A stretch of 64,000 nt of DNA, taken from the NCBI GenBank assembly GCA_947290775.1, contig CAMYPM010000001.1:186001-250000 (forward strand). Direction: 5' to 3'. A model generated the notes under the pieces. The model was given only the letters and a program-made list of their open reading frames with translations. It was not told where the DNA came from and searched no databases. The translations under genes were made by a program, and so were the position numbers. This document shows, one piece after another, positions 10,718 through 18,635 of the stretch. The stretch is from an uncultured Bacteroidales bacterium. GTDB taxonomy: Bacteria > Bacteroidota > Bacteroidia > Bacteroidales > Porphyromonadaceae. How positions within the stretch are numbered: position 1 is the stretch's first letter; every line of letters begins with the position of its first letter.

Positions 10718-12101
10718 TGGGTATCTTTCGATTAATCTTTCGTTTTAGATAAGGAAGCAAAGCGAGTGCCACGGATCCCTTGAGAGCCGAGGATATTGTA
10801 ATGGACCACCAAACGGCACTTAGGCCCGGAATGAATGTTTCGAAAAGGAAGAATAACGGAATGCGAAGTACATTGCCTACGACGCTAATCGTTGCCGGAA
10901 TGCTGCTATTACCGGTTCCGTAGAAGAGTCCCTGTGTCGTTATCTCGGCCATCATAAAGAGTTGCGAGTACCCACTAATCCGTAAGTAAGTACCGCCTTC
11001 CTGAAAGACGGCAAACTCCGGTACGATCAAGTAAAAAATAAATCCTCCAAAGAAGACGAACAGCAGAGTGGCACATAGCCCTATAATGCCGGTAATGCGT
11101 CCTATATAGCGGTATCCTGCCCATATGCGGTGCTTTTTGCCGGCACTGTAGTTCTGTCCCACATAGGCAGAGAGGGCTGTGGAGAAGCCCTGTGAGGTGT
11201 TCCACGAAATAGCCTCAATTTGTCCTCCTGTAGTAATGATGGTGGCACCTAATGATCCCCCTACACGAGTGGCAAAGGTGCCGATGATGAAATTGATAAT
11301 GGAGAAGCAGCAGTTGAGAAGCGATACGGGTAGTCCCACAGATATAATGTCTAATGTCTCTCTCTTTCTGAGGCGTACCATTAGTTGCCACCCGCTTAGA
11401 ATTCGCTTGCCGTATCCCCGCTCCCAAAGTAGTATGGCGCACACAACCGTCTCGGAAATAGCCGTTGCCAATGCTGCGCCTCGAATCCCGCCATGCAGCA
11501 CAAAGATCATCAAGGGATCCAGTATCATATTGAGAATCAGCCCGACCGAGTTTGCTTTGAAGGGTATCTTGCTGTGTCCGGCAGCGTTGTAGCAGCCACT
11601 TAGTGCGAGCGAAAGGAAAAAGGGAATCATGGCTGAGATATAGATAAATAGGTACCCCTCCGCCATCCGTGTTACATGTTTTTCTAAGCCATACAGAGCA
11701 ATGATAGAGGGCCCTAATAGAACTGCCAGAAGCAGCATAAGTAGTCCGAGCCAAATAGCTAACGAAGTGGTATGCGAAGCCATTAGAGCTGCCTTAGCGC
11801 TATCTTTGGTTCCTATGGCTTGTGCCACCCTTACCTCTGCGCCTATCTTATTCATCACTCCGATAGAAGCAATAAACCATGTGAGCACGCCTACTACGCC
11901 AATAGCGGCTACCGATTCATTGCCCAGTCGACCCACCCAAGCTATGTCCGTGAGTACGTAGGCCATCTGAATAAAGGAGGTACCAATGATAGGAGCGGCA
12001 AGCGAACGCAACTGTCGCTTGTAATTACCCGTTGTGAGGTCTTTTGCTGCTGTAGTTCCTACATTCATGAGATGTGGCTTGGTCTCTCTTTCATTAGTCA
12101 A
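10704..12101 (-). CDS. MATE family efflux transporter
   Basis: Integral membrane protein of 465 residues with about 12 transmembrane segments in two halves. The N-terminal signature LAAPIIGTSFIQMAYVLTDIAW is typical of NorM/DinF-type MATE exporters, which use proton or sodium gradients to expel drugs and other organic cations. A second start, Met12 at 12068 (MNVGTTAAKDLT), is equally plausible. It heads the minus-strand run MATE-prmA-dapA-recF. A -7-like TACCTTTG lies at the complement of 12113-12120. The substrate is unknown. Confidence 0.9.
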   Translation of the reverse strand: MTNERETKPHLMNVGTTAAKDLTTGNYKRQLRSLAAPIIGTSFIQMAYVLTDIAWVGRLGNESVAAIGVVGVLTWFIASIGVMNKIGAEVRVAQAIGTKDSAKAALMASHTTSLAIWLGLLMLLLAVLLGPSIIALYGLEKHVTRMAEGYLFIYISAMIPFFLSLALSGCYNAAGHSKIPFKANSVGLILNMILDPLMIFVLHGGIRGAALATAISETVVCAILLWERGYGKRILSGWQLMVRLRKRETLDIISVGLPVSLLNCCFSIINFIIGTFATRVGGSLGATIITTGGQIEAISWNTSQGFSTALSAYVGQNYSAGKKHRIWAGYRYIGRITGIIGLCATLLFVFFGGFIFYLIVPEFAVFQEGGTYLRISGYSQLFMMAEITTQGLFYGTGNSSIPATISVVGNVLRIPLFFLFETFIPGLSAVWWSITISSALKGSVALALLPYLKRKINRKIPNEAI

Positions 12102-12207
12102 AATGGGCGGTGCAAAGGTACTAAATCAGAGCTAATCCGATCAGTTCGTTTGCCGATACGTTGCAGTGCGTGTGTGAGGCTAAGAAAAGTTTATACTTGC
12201 TGCCCCT

Positions 12208-12298
12208 AAAAAGTATAGATGTTTGAATCAAAACTTATAGATGTTTGGTGCAAAAGTTATAGATCTTTTGAATGAAAGATCAGAACCTTTTTTGTGGC
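12208..12298. repeat. Intergenic array of four 22-23 bp units (array 2)
   Basis: Four units such as AAAAAGTATAGATGTTTG, AAAACTTATAGATGTTTG and AAAAGTTATAGATCTTTTG repeat at 22-23 bp. Unlike several others, this array lies between two divergent genes (MATE and serB), not beside a terminator. Confidence 0.75.
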
Positions 12299-12391
12299 TG
12301 ATAGTAAAGGCTTACAACGGAGAGAATGGACGAATTTCTATTTGGGTAGAAAGCAAATGTAACGGACAAGAGTATTTTTTCTTTCGCCTCT

Positions 12392-12424
12392 TTTGCATTG
12401 CTTCCCATGAATGTTTATCTTTGT
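12392..12424 (+). promoter_or_regulatory. Promoter upstream of serB
   Basis: TTTG at 12392-12395, 21 bp, then TATCTTTG at 12417-12424. This is one of the best matches to the Bacteroidetes consensus in the window. Transcription would start near 12431, about 210 nt before serB. Confidence 0.7.
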
Positions 12425-12430
12425 GTGATC

Positions 12431-12600
12431 CTTCTTATGAAGAACTGCAAGGAGTGTGCGTAACGCCCTCTTTACGGGAGAGAAGTGAAGCGCTATGCGG
12501 ATTGAACCCGGTGTCGGATGTCGTGGCCGAGCAAAGGCATCAACCCCATGAGTGTATCAGGGGATAGGCATATAGGCAAGGTGTTTTATTGCGATCTTTT
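12431..12600 (+). ncRNA. Structured leader or small RNA upstream of serB
   Basis: This stretch is more G+C-rich than nearby intergenic DNA and follows a strong promoter. Several hairpins can be drawn in a row: AAGGAG/CTCTTT enclosing GCG-TAA-CGC; CGGG/CCCG enclosing CGC-TAT-GCG; TCGG/CCGA, or alternatively GATGTC/GGCATC; and CCCC-A-TGA/TCA-GGGG. No known riboswitch, 6S, SRP, tmRNA or RNase P signature was recognised. It could be a cis-acting leader of serB or a separate RNA. No convincing terminator follows it. Confidence 0.4.
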
Positions 12601-12640
12601 GAATGAAATATAAGCGGATGTAATTTAGTTAGATGAAAAG

Positions 12641-13966
12641 ATGATGGAAGAAAAAAATTTAGTGCCTCAGAATCGTGCGGTTATCACACATTCAGACGAG
12701 GAACACAATGACGCAGCAACAGGAGACAAGAGAAAATTGATATTAGCAACCATTCAAGGAGAGGACCGCCCCGGTGTAACCGCTTCACTGATGGAGATCT
12801 TGGCAAAGCGCAATGCGTTCATTTTGGATATTGGTCAAGCCGATATTCACAATAACCTCAATTTGGGAATCCTTTTTGAAACAACGGAGGCAGATAGTGG
12901 GGATATTTTCAAGGATCTGCTCTACCGTGCTTATGAATTGGATGTAGCTATTCGCTTCAATCCTATTTCACCCGAAAATTACACCGAATGGGTTAATGCC
13001 CAGGGTAAGAACCGCTACATCATTACCGTAGTGGCGCGTAAGATCACAGCCGAAATGCTGGCCGCTTTAGCTGATGAGGCTGCTGCACAGGGACTCAACA
13101 TAGATAATATTCGCCGTTTGACCGGACGTATTCCTTTGGATGAAGGTCAGCGGTCACCCAATGCCAGTATTGAATTCTCCATGCGAGGTACGCCCCTTAA
13201 TGTAGAGAAACTGCAAGAAAAACTTGTAGATATGTCGTCGCAGCTCAATATGGATATCTCTTTCCAGCGTGAGTCAATGTTCCGAAGAATGAGGCGAGTG
13301 ATTTGCTTTGATATGGACTCTACCCTTATTCAAACGGAGGTTATCGATGAGTTGGCTGCCCGTAATGGAGTGGGGGATAAGGTGAAAGCGATCACAGAGC
13401 GAGCTATGCGCGGTGAGATAGACTTCAAAGAGAGTTTTACCGAGCGTGTGGCCCTTTTGAAAGGGTTGGACATAAATGTGATGGAGGATATAGCAGAAAA
13501 TCTTCCTATGACAGAGGGTATCGAGCGGCTCATGAAGGTTTTAAAGTTGATGGGCTACAAGATCGCTATTCTTTCCGGAGGCTTTATGTACTTCGGTACC
13601 TATATACAGCGCAAGTTTGGTATTGACTATGTGTATGCCAATCAGTTGGAGGTGGACGAAAATGGTAAGCTAACGGGGCATTACATAGGCGAGATAGTCG
13701 ATTCGCGTCGTAAGGCTGAGCTGCTGAAGCTGATAGCGCAAGTAGAGAAGGTGGACCTGATGCAAACTGTAGCGGTAGGGGATGGTGCTAATGACCTGTT
13801 GATGCTGCAAACAGCCGGCTTAGGCATTGCCTTTCATGCCAAGCCTAAAGTGAAGGCCGAGGCAGAGCAAAGCCTCTCGTTTGTGGGATTGGATGGGATC
13901 CTTTACTTCTTGGGATACAAGGATTCCCATTTTGATGAAATGTTAGCACAATCTTATATCGTATGA
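12641..13966 (+). CDS. serB: Phosphoserine phosphatase with N-terminal ACT domains
   Basis: HAD-superfamily phosphatase of 441 residues catalysing the last step of serine synthesis. Two ACT-like domains cover about residues 30-115 (LILATIQGEDRPGVTASLME) and 124-205. The phosphatase core starts at 219: the nucleophile motif DMDST is at 224-228, SGGF follows, and GDGANDLLML is near the C-terminus. In Porphyromonas gingivalis the homologue SerB653 is known as a secreted effector that aids host-cell invasion. No signal peptide is seen here, and a host role is inference. It overlaps the next gene by 4 bp (ATGA). Confidence 0.94.
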   Translation: MMEEKNLVPQNRAVITHSDEEHNDAATGDKRKLILATIQGEDRPGVTASLMEILAKRNAFILDIGQADIHNNLNLGILFETTEADSGDIFKDLLYRAYELDVAIRFNPISPENYTEWVNAQGKNRYIITVVARKITAEMLAALADEAAAQGLNIDNIRRLTGRIPLDEGQRSPNASIEFSMRGTPLNVEKLQEKLVDMSSQLNMDISFQRESMFRRMRRVICFDMDSTLIQTEVIDELAARNGVGDKVKAITERAMRGEIDFKESFTERVALLKGLDINVMEDIAENLPMTEGIERLMKVLKLMGYKIAILSGGFMYFGTYIQRKFGIDYVYANQLEVDENGKLTGHYIGEIVDSRRKAELLKLIAQVEKVDLMQTVAVGDGANDLLMLQTAGLGIAFHAKPKVKAEAEQSLSFVGLDGILYFLGYKDSHFDEMLAQSYIV

Positions 13967-14265
13967 TAAGGCATATAGTATTATTTACTTTAGGTGGCTT
14001 TTCAAGCGAAGCTGAGCAGAAAGCGCAAGTTGTCGCCATTAAAGAGGCTTTGGAAGCACTGCCGGCGGTGATTCCCTCTTTGGATTCGCTTCATGTGGGG
14101 GTTAACTGCAATCCGCGAGAGCAACCGACCTTTTGCCTTGTGGCAGAGGTAGCTGATATGGAGGCTCTGAAAGCCTATGCGGAGCATCCTAAGCATCAGC
14201 AAATAGTCAAAGAGATGATTCTCCCCTATAAGCAGGGGCGGCAGGCAATTGATTACGAGTTTTAG
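13963..14265 (+). CDS. Dabb (stress-responsive alpha/beta barrel) domain protein
   Basis: Small 100-residue protein consisting of a single ferredoxin-like Dabb domain. The start [10 protein letters not shown] and the later pair of conserved histidines ([14 protein letters not shown]) are typical. Family members form dimeric barrels. Their biochemical role is mostly unknown, although some plant members are cyclases. The ATGA overlap with serB and the 17-bp gap to lptB indicate one transcript. A role in serine metabolism is possible but unsupported. Confidence 0.85.
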   Translation: MIRHIVLFTLGGFSSEAEQKAQVVAIKEALEALPAVIPSLDSLHVGVNCNPREQPTFCLVAEVADMEALKAYAEHPKHQQIVKEMILPYKQGRQAIDYEF

Positions 14266-14282
14266 CCGTTAATGTTTGCTCT

Positions 14283-15023
14283 ATGGCTACGCTTTCAACC
14301 CGAAACTTAGTAAAGAAGTATCATCGTCGCACGGTGGCAGACCATGTGTCCATTTCCCTTGAACAAGGCGAAATAGTGGGTCTACTAGGTCCTAATGGGG
14401 CAGGTAAGACCACCACTTTCTATATGACAGCCGGCTTAGTAGTGCCTAATGAGGGGAGAATATTCTTGGATGATACCGACATTACAGAGTATCCGGTTTA
14501 TAAGCGGGCACGCTTAGGAATAGGATACTTGGCACAGGAGGATAGTGTCTTCCGACGTATGAATGTGGAGGACAATATCATGACGGTCTTGGAGATGACT
14601 AAGCTCAACAGTCAGCAGCGTAAGGATCGCTTAGAGGAGCTAATTGACGAGTTCGGACTTCAAAAGGTTCGTAAGAATCAAGGAAACCGATTGAGTGGAG
14701 GCGAGCGACGACGCGTAGAGATCGCACGCTGCTTGGCTATCGGACCGCGTTTCATTATGTTGGATGAGCCTTTTGCCGGAGTGGATCCTATTGCTGTGCA
14801 GGATATTCAGCATATAGTAGCACGTCTCAAACGACAAAATATAGGTATTTTGATTACCGATCATAATGTGAATGAAACGCTTTCCATTACTGATAGAGCC
14901 TATTTGCTGTTTGAGGGAAAGGTGTTATTTCAGGGTACAGCCGAGGAGCTGGCCGAGAACGATATTGTAAGAGAGAAATATCTGGGACGAGACTTTCTGT
15001 TGCGGCGTAAGAGCTTTCTTTAG
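14283..15023 (+). CDS. lptB: LPS export ABC transporter ATP-binding protein
   Basis: ATPase of 246 residues that powers the LptB2FG complex, extracting lipopolysaccharide from the inner membrane. The Walker A motif GPNGAGKT is at residues 36-43, the Q-loop region is [15 protein letters not shown], the signature LSGGERRR follows, and Walker B is [13 protein letters not shown]. The phrase [11 protein letters not shown] is characteristic of LptB rather than of other ABC proteins. The C-terminal extension after the H-loop is short. It ends the serB-Dabb-lptB run and is followed by an intrinsic terminator. Confidence 0.94.
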   Translation: MATLSTRNLVKKYHRRTVADHVSISLEQGEIVGLLGPNGAGKTTTFYMTAGLVVPNEGRIFLDDTDITEYPVYKRARLGIGYLAQEDSVFRRMNVEDNIMTVLEMTKLNSQQRKDRLEELIDEFGLQKVRKNQGNRLSGGERRRVEIARCLAIGPRFIMLDEPFAGVDPIAVQDIQHIVARLKRQNIGILITDHNVNETLSITDRAYLLFEGKVLFQGTAEELAENDIVREKYLGRDFLLRRKSFL

Positions 15024-15066
15024 TATCTATTGGGGGCGAGGTTGTCGCTTTCCACAGTTCGCATTA

Positions 15067-15096
15067 AAGGGGTATAAGGTATCTTATATCCCTTTT
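15067..15096 (+). terminator. Terminator after lptB
   Basis: The stem AAGGGGTATAAG pairs with CTTATATCCCTT around the tetraloop GTAT, with one G-U pair. A run of T residues follows. It lies about 43 bp after the lptB stop. Confidence 0.85.
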
Positions 15097-15282
15097 TTAT
15101 GGACTCATATAGTGGCAAGTCGACAGGCAGTATTTCAAATGAGTAGATGCCGATCTTTTGCTGCACTCCCTTGTATAATCCGACAAAATAAATAGTACTA
15201 CCTATTTGTGGGTATTAAATCTTCCATAGCGTTTTAATAATGTGGCATGTTGCATTACTATGTGTAAATTATTACAACTTTG

Positions 15283-15312
15283 TTGTGGCATTAAGAATAA
15301 ATTACTATCTTG
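15283..15312 (+). promoter_or_regulatory. Possible promoter of the EF-G2 gene
   Basis: TTG at 15283-15285, 20 bp, then TATCTTG at 15306-15312, a near match to TAnnTTTG. A start near 15318 would cut into the 5' strand of the pseudoknot-like element described next, so either the promoter or the RNA fold may be wrong. Confidence 0.35.
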
Positions 15313-15314
15313 CA

Positions 15315-15363
15315 GTGCTTTTGCCGAAGGGGAGTACAGAAAGCACCTAAAAGAAAGCTCCCC
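15315..15363 (+). promoter_or_regulatory. H-type pseudoknot-like element in the EF-G2 leader
   Basis: GTGCTTT (15315-15321) is complementary to AAAGCAC (15340-15346), and GGGGAG (15329-15334) to CTCCCC (15358-15363). Both stems are perfect and interleaved, giving an H-type pseudoknot or two exclusive hairpins. The last loop is A-rich (CTAAAAGAAAG). The element lies about 90 nt before the start codon. It matches no riboswitch class I know. The remaining leader (15097-15314 and 15364-15453) is A+T-rich with nothing else recognised. Confidence 0.4.
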
Positions 15364-15453
15364 AACTACTTATGGCAATGCTTTATATAGTTAATATAGA
15401 GTGGGTTAAGTGTAAATAGAAGTAATAAAAATAATAACAGGTAGTAAGGTACC

Positions 15454-17607
15454 ATGAAAGTGTACAAGACAGCGGACATCCGCAACATTTCTCTTTTAGG
15501 TAGTGCCGGTTCGGGCAAAACGACTCTCGCTGAGACGATGCTCTACGAAGCCGGCGTGATAAAACGTCGTGGCGAAGTGAGTCAAGGCAACACGGTTTGC
15601 GACTACTTTCCCGTAGAAAAGGAATACGGCTATACGGTTTTTTCAACCCTCTTTAGCGTTGCTTGGGAGGACGAGAAGCTGAATTTTATCGATTGCGCCG
15701 GTAGTGACGACTTTATCGGCGGTACCGTTTCGGCATTAAATGTAACGGATAGCAGCTTGGCAGTGGTCAATGCGCGGTACGGGATTGAAGTGGGGCTGAT
15801 CAACCAACTGAGGTATGTGGAAGAAAAGAAACGCCCGATCTTTTTCCTGATCAATCAGACCGATGACGAAAAAGCAGATTTTCAAGCCACGTTATCTCAA
15901 CTAAAGGAGCGTTTTGGCGGTAAGTTGGTTCAAATACAGTTCCCGGTTGCCGGCAGCAAGAACCAGATGGTGGACGTGCTTAGCATGAAGATGTACCAAT
16001 GGGGTCCTGAAGGCGGTACTCCGGAAGTATTGGATATTCCGGCGTCTGAGTTGGCTCAAGCAGAAGAGTTGCGTCAGACGCTTATCGAGTCGGCAGCCGA
16101 ACACGAAGAGACCCTTATGGAGCGCTTCTTTGAAGCCGGTTCGCTTACGGAAGAGGAGATTGTTCAGGGTATGCGTAAAGGAGTACTCATCGGAGAAATG
16201 TACCCGGTGTTTACCGCTTGCGGTATGAAGAATATGGGCGTGCGACGCCTGATGAGCCTATTAGCGCTACTGGCTCCGCATACCACGGAAGCTACACCAC
16301 CGGTAACTACTGAGGGTGTGCCGGTCGCTCCGGATGCCTCTAAGCCGGTAAGCCTCTACTTCTTCAAAACTACCATAGAGCCACATATTGGCGAAGTATC
16401 CTTCTTTAAGGTGATGCAGGGTACGCTGAAAGAGGGGATGGACCTGACGAACAGCAATCGGGACAGCAAGGAACGCATCGGACAGCTCTACGTAACTGCC
16501 GGACAAATCCGGGAACGCGTGGACTCCTTCGAAGCCGGTGACTTAGGTGCTACCGTAAAGCTGAAAGGTGTTAGGCGTGGTGATGCATTAAACGAAAAAG
16601 ATGTGTCTTATCGTTATCCGGAAGTTGAGTTCCCCAATCCTAAGTACCGTCGTTCGATAAAGGCTGTTAATGCATCCGATTCGGAAAAGATGACCGAAGT
16701 GTTGCATCGTATGTGCGAAGAGGATCCCACTTGGATAGTAGAACAGTCAAAGGAATTGCGGCAAACGATCGTGAGCGGTCAGGGCGAATTTCATCTTCGC
16801 ACGCTGAAGTGGCGTATTGAAAACAACGACAAGATACCCGTTGAGTATGGTGAGCCGCGTATTCCCTATAGAGAAACCATTACAAAAGCTGCCAGAGCCG
16901 ATTATCGTCATAAGAAGCAATCGGGTGGTGCCGGACAATTTGGAGAGGTGCATTTGATTGTAGAGCCTTACGAAGAGGGTAAGCCATTACCCGAATCGTT
17001 CCGCTTCGGCTCGCAAGAGTTTAAGATTACTCCCAAAGATACGCAGGAGATCCCCTTAGATTGGGGCGGAAAGCTTGTCTATGTAAATAGCGTAGTAGGT
17101 GGGGCTATAGATGCTCGGTTCATGCCTGCCATTCTGAAGGGTATAATGGAAAAGATGGAGCGTGGCCCGCTTACAGGAAGCTATGCCCGTGATGTGCGCG
17201 TAATCGTATATGACGGAAAAATGCATCCGGTAGACAGTAACGAAGTGTCCTTCATGCTTGCGGGACGTAATGCCTTTAGTACGGCATTCCGTGAGGCAGC
17301 GCCTAAAGTATTGGAGCCTGTGTATGACGTGGAAGTAGATGTGCCGGCTGATTTCATTGGTGACGTGATGAGCGACCTACAAGGTAGACGTGCCATCATA
17401 ATGGGAATGAATAGCAAAAAGGGCTATGAACAGTTGCTGGCTAAAGTGCCGTTGAAGGAATTGAGTAACTATGCTACCGCACTCAGCTCCCTAACCGGAG
17501 GAAGAGCAAGCTTTACAATGAAATTCGCTTCCTACGAGCTTGTACCGACCGATGTTCAGGACAAGCTGCTGAAGGAACACGAAGCAGAAGAAGAGCAAGA
17601 CGCATAG
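15454..17607 (+). CDS. EF-G2-like translation elongation factor paralogue
   Basis: 717-residue protein with the five-domain layout of elongation factor G. A G domain is at 1-270, and domains II to V include the C-terminal FFREV-like fold ending near 700. The P-loop is GSAGSGKT (16-23) instead of the AHIDAGKT of true EF-G. The G3 motif reads DCAGSDDF (80-87), so Ser84 stands where EF-G has its catalytic His. G4 is NQTD rather than NKxD. These changes match the Bacteroides EF-G paralogue EF-G2, reported to support translocation without GTP hydrolysis during carbon starvation. Assignment to that group is by motif and size. It is preceded by a long, possibly structured leader and followed by hairpins. 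Confidence 0.85.
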   Translation: MKVYKTADIRNISLLGSAGSGKTTLAETMLYEAGVIKRRGEVSQGNTVCDYFPVEKEYGYTVFSTLFSVAWEDEKLNFIDCAGSDDFIGGTVSALNVTDSSLAVVNARYGIEVGLINQLRYVEEKKRPIFFLINQTDDEKADFQATLSQLKERFGGKLVQIQFPVAGSKNQMVDVLSMKMYQWGPEGGTPEVLDIPASELAQAEELRQTLIESAAEHEETLMERFFEAGSLTEEEIVQGMRKGVLIGEMYPVFTACGMKNMGVRRLMSLLALLAPHTTEATPPVTTEGVPVAPDASKPVSLYFFKTTIEPHIGEVSFFKVMQGTLKEGMDLTNSNRDSKERIGQLYVTAGQIRERVDSFEAGDLGATVKLKGVRRGDALNEKDVSYRYPEVEFPNPKYRRSIKAVNASDSEKMTEVLHRMCEEDPTWIVEQSKELRQTIVSGQGEFHLRTLKWRIENNDKIPVEYGEPRIPYRETITKAARADYRHKKQSGGAGQFGEVHLIVEPYEEGKPLPESFRFGSQEFKITPKDTQEIPLDWGGKLVYVNSVVGGAIDARFMPAILKGIMEKMERGPLTGSYARDVRVIVYDGKMHPVDSNEVSFMLAGRNAFSTAFREAAPKVLEPVYDVEVDVPADFIGDVMSDLQGRRAIIMGMNSKKGYEQLLAKVPLKELSNYATALSSLTGGRASFTMKFASYELVPTDVQDKLLKEHEAEEEQDA

Positions 17608-17660
17608 AGCCGAGAAAGGGTCTCCCCCTTTAGGAAGTATTGCGCCTGTAAGAAGGAGTT

Positions 17661-17690
17661 GGAGCATATCGGGAGTTCTCGGTATGCTCC
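17661..17690 (+). terminator. Hairpin downstream of the EF-G2 gene
   Basis: GGAGCATA pairs with TATGCTCC, and the inner bases extend the stem. The following sequence has only a short T run, so it may be an RNA-stabilising hairpin. A smaller AAAGGG/CCCTTT hairpin lies at 17615-17631, closer to the stop. Confidence 0.5.
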
Positions 17691-17749
17691 GATGCTTTAG
17701 AGCGAAGACCAAATAAGGGTTCTTGTTCCCCCTACTCAATTGCTTTACA

Positions 17750-17818
17750 AAAAAAGTATGCAGCTTTCAAATAAAACACATGTAACTTTCGTTTGAAAGG
17801 TATGTGTCTTTTTATTGA
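17750..17818. repeat. Intergenic array of three 22-24 bp units (array 3)
   Basis: Units with A-run starts and T-run ends (AAAACACATGTAACTTTC, AAAGGTATGTGTCTTTTT) repeat at about 22-24 bp. The array lies 60 bp past the hairpin after the EF-G2 gene, in front of mnmD. It is a more diverged member of the family. Confidence 0.6.
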
Positions 17819-17875
17819 TCGTTGTATGCCGTTTCACAAGTGCTTTCCCTCCACTTATTTAGCTGCATTGTAATT

Positions 17876-18562
17876 ATGTTCCATCTATTTCGAAAACCTC
17901 GTGTCGCAGTACCTACCGATGAGGGGTCAGTGACCTTCCTGGATCGCCGACACCACCAAACCTTTCACTCTACTTATGGTCCCATTGAGGAGAGCCAAAT
18001 AGTTTTTGTAAAGAACGGCTTCCTTTTCTATTGTGAGCAGAACCCACTTACTCGGGAGGTGCATATATTGGAGATGGGCTTCGGTACAGGACTTAATGCA
18101 CTCTTAACGGCAGAGGCAGCAACAGAGAGGGGCATCAAAGTATTTTATACAACGTATGAGCGGTATCCGCTTCATAAGCATGAGTACAATCTGTTGCACT
18201 TCCCGGGAACTGATGCGCACCTGCTTGAGACTTTGCATACCCTCCCATGGAATATCCCTTGCGAAGTAACTCCTTTCTTCTGTATAGAGAAGCTAAAAGG
18301 TGACTTTCGTAAGGCTCATTTTGACCGGGAGCAGTATGAAGTGGTCTATTACGATGCCTTTTCGCCAGATGAAATACCGGAGCTTTGGGATGCAAAAACT
18401 TTGTCAAAGGTAGCGTGTGTACAACCTGATGGCGGGCTCTTCGTAACCTATACAGTGAAAGGCACTCTGCGTCGTACATTGCACGCTATAGGCTATGAAG
18501 TAGAGCGTCTCGCAGGTACACGGGGAAAGCGTCAAGTACTGCGTGCCGTTAGATATATTTGA
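17876..18562 (+). CDS. mnmD: Stand-alone MnmD-type tRNA methyltransferase
   Basis: SAM-dependent methyltransferase of 228 residues related to the N-terminal half of E. coli MnmC. That half methylates 5-aminomethyl-2-thiouridine at the tRNA wobble base to give mnm5s2U. Motif I is LEMGFGTGLN (residues 65-74). The family motif YYDAFSPDEIPELWDAKTL corresponds to the DxFAPxxNPxMW signature of MnmC. No FAD-dependent MnmC1 half is fused. The start chosen is the ATG at 17876 (MFHLFRKPRV); an upstream start at 17822 would overlap the neighbouring repeat region and adds an unlikely N-terminus. Confidence 0.82.
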   Translation: MFHLFRKPRVAVPTDEGSVTFLDRRHHQTFHSTYGPIEESQIVFVKNGFLFYCEQNPLTREVHILEMGFGTGLNALLTAEAATERGIKVFYTTYERYPLHKHEYNLLHFPGTDAHLLETLHTLPWNIPCEVTPFFCIEKLKGDFRKAHFDREQYEVVYYDAFSPDEIPELWDAKTLSKVACVQPDGGLFVTYTVKGTLRRTLHAIGYEVERLAGTRGKRQVLRAVRYI

Positions 18563-18586
18563 TACATTTATATGGCTTAAATTGGC

Positions 18587-18594
18587 TACCTTTG
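18587..18594 (+). promoter_or_regulatory. -7 box upstream of pnp
   Basis: TACCTTTG matches the TAnnTTTG consensus and sits about 41 bp before the pnp start. The nearest TTTG lies 25 bp upstream, a little far for a -33 element, so the call is tentative. Confidence 0.35.
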
Positions 18595-18635
18595 TCTGTA
18601 AGAACAATTAGAATAGTGTTTTAGACGAATTGAAT

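Noticed and set aside
12431..12600. Known RNA class (6S, SRP, tmRNA, RNase P or a common riboswitch)
   Set aside because: The conserved sequence signatures of these RNAs are not visible, so it is left as an unassigned structured leader.
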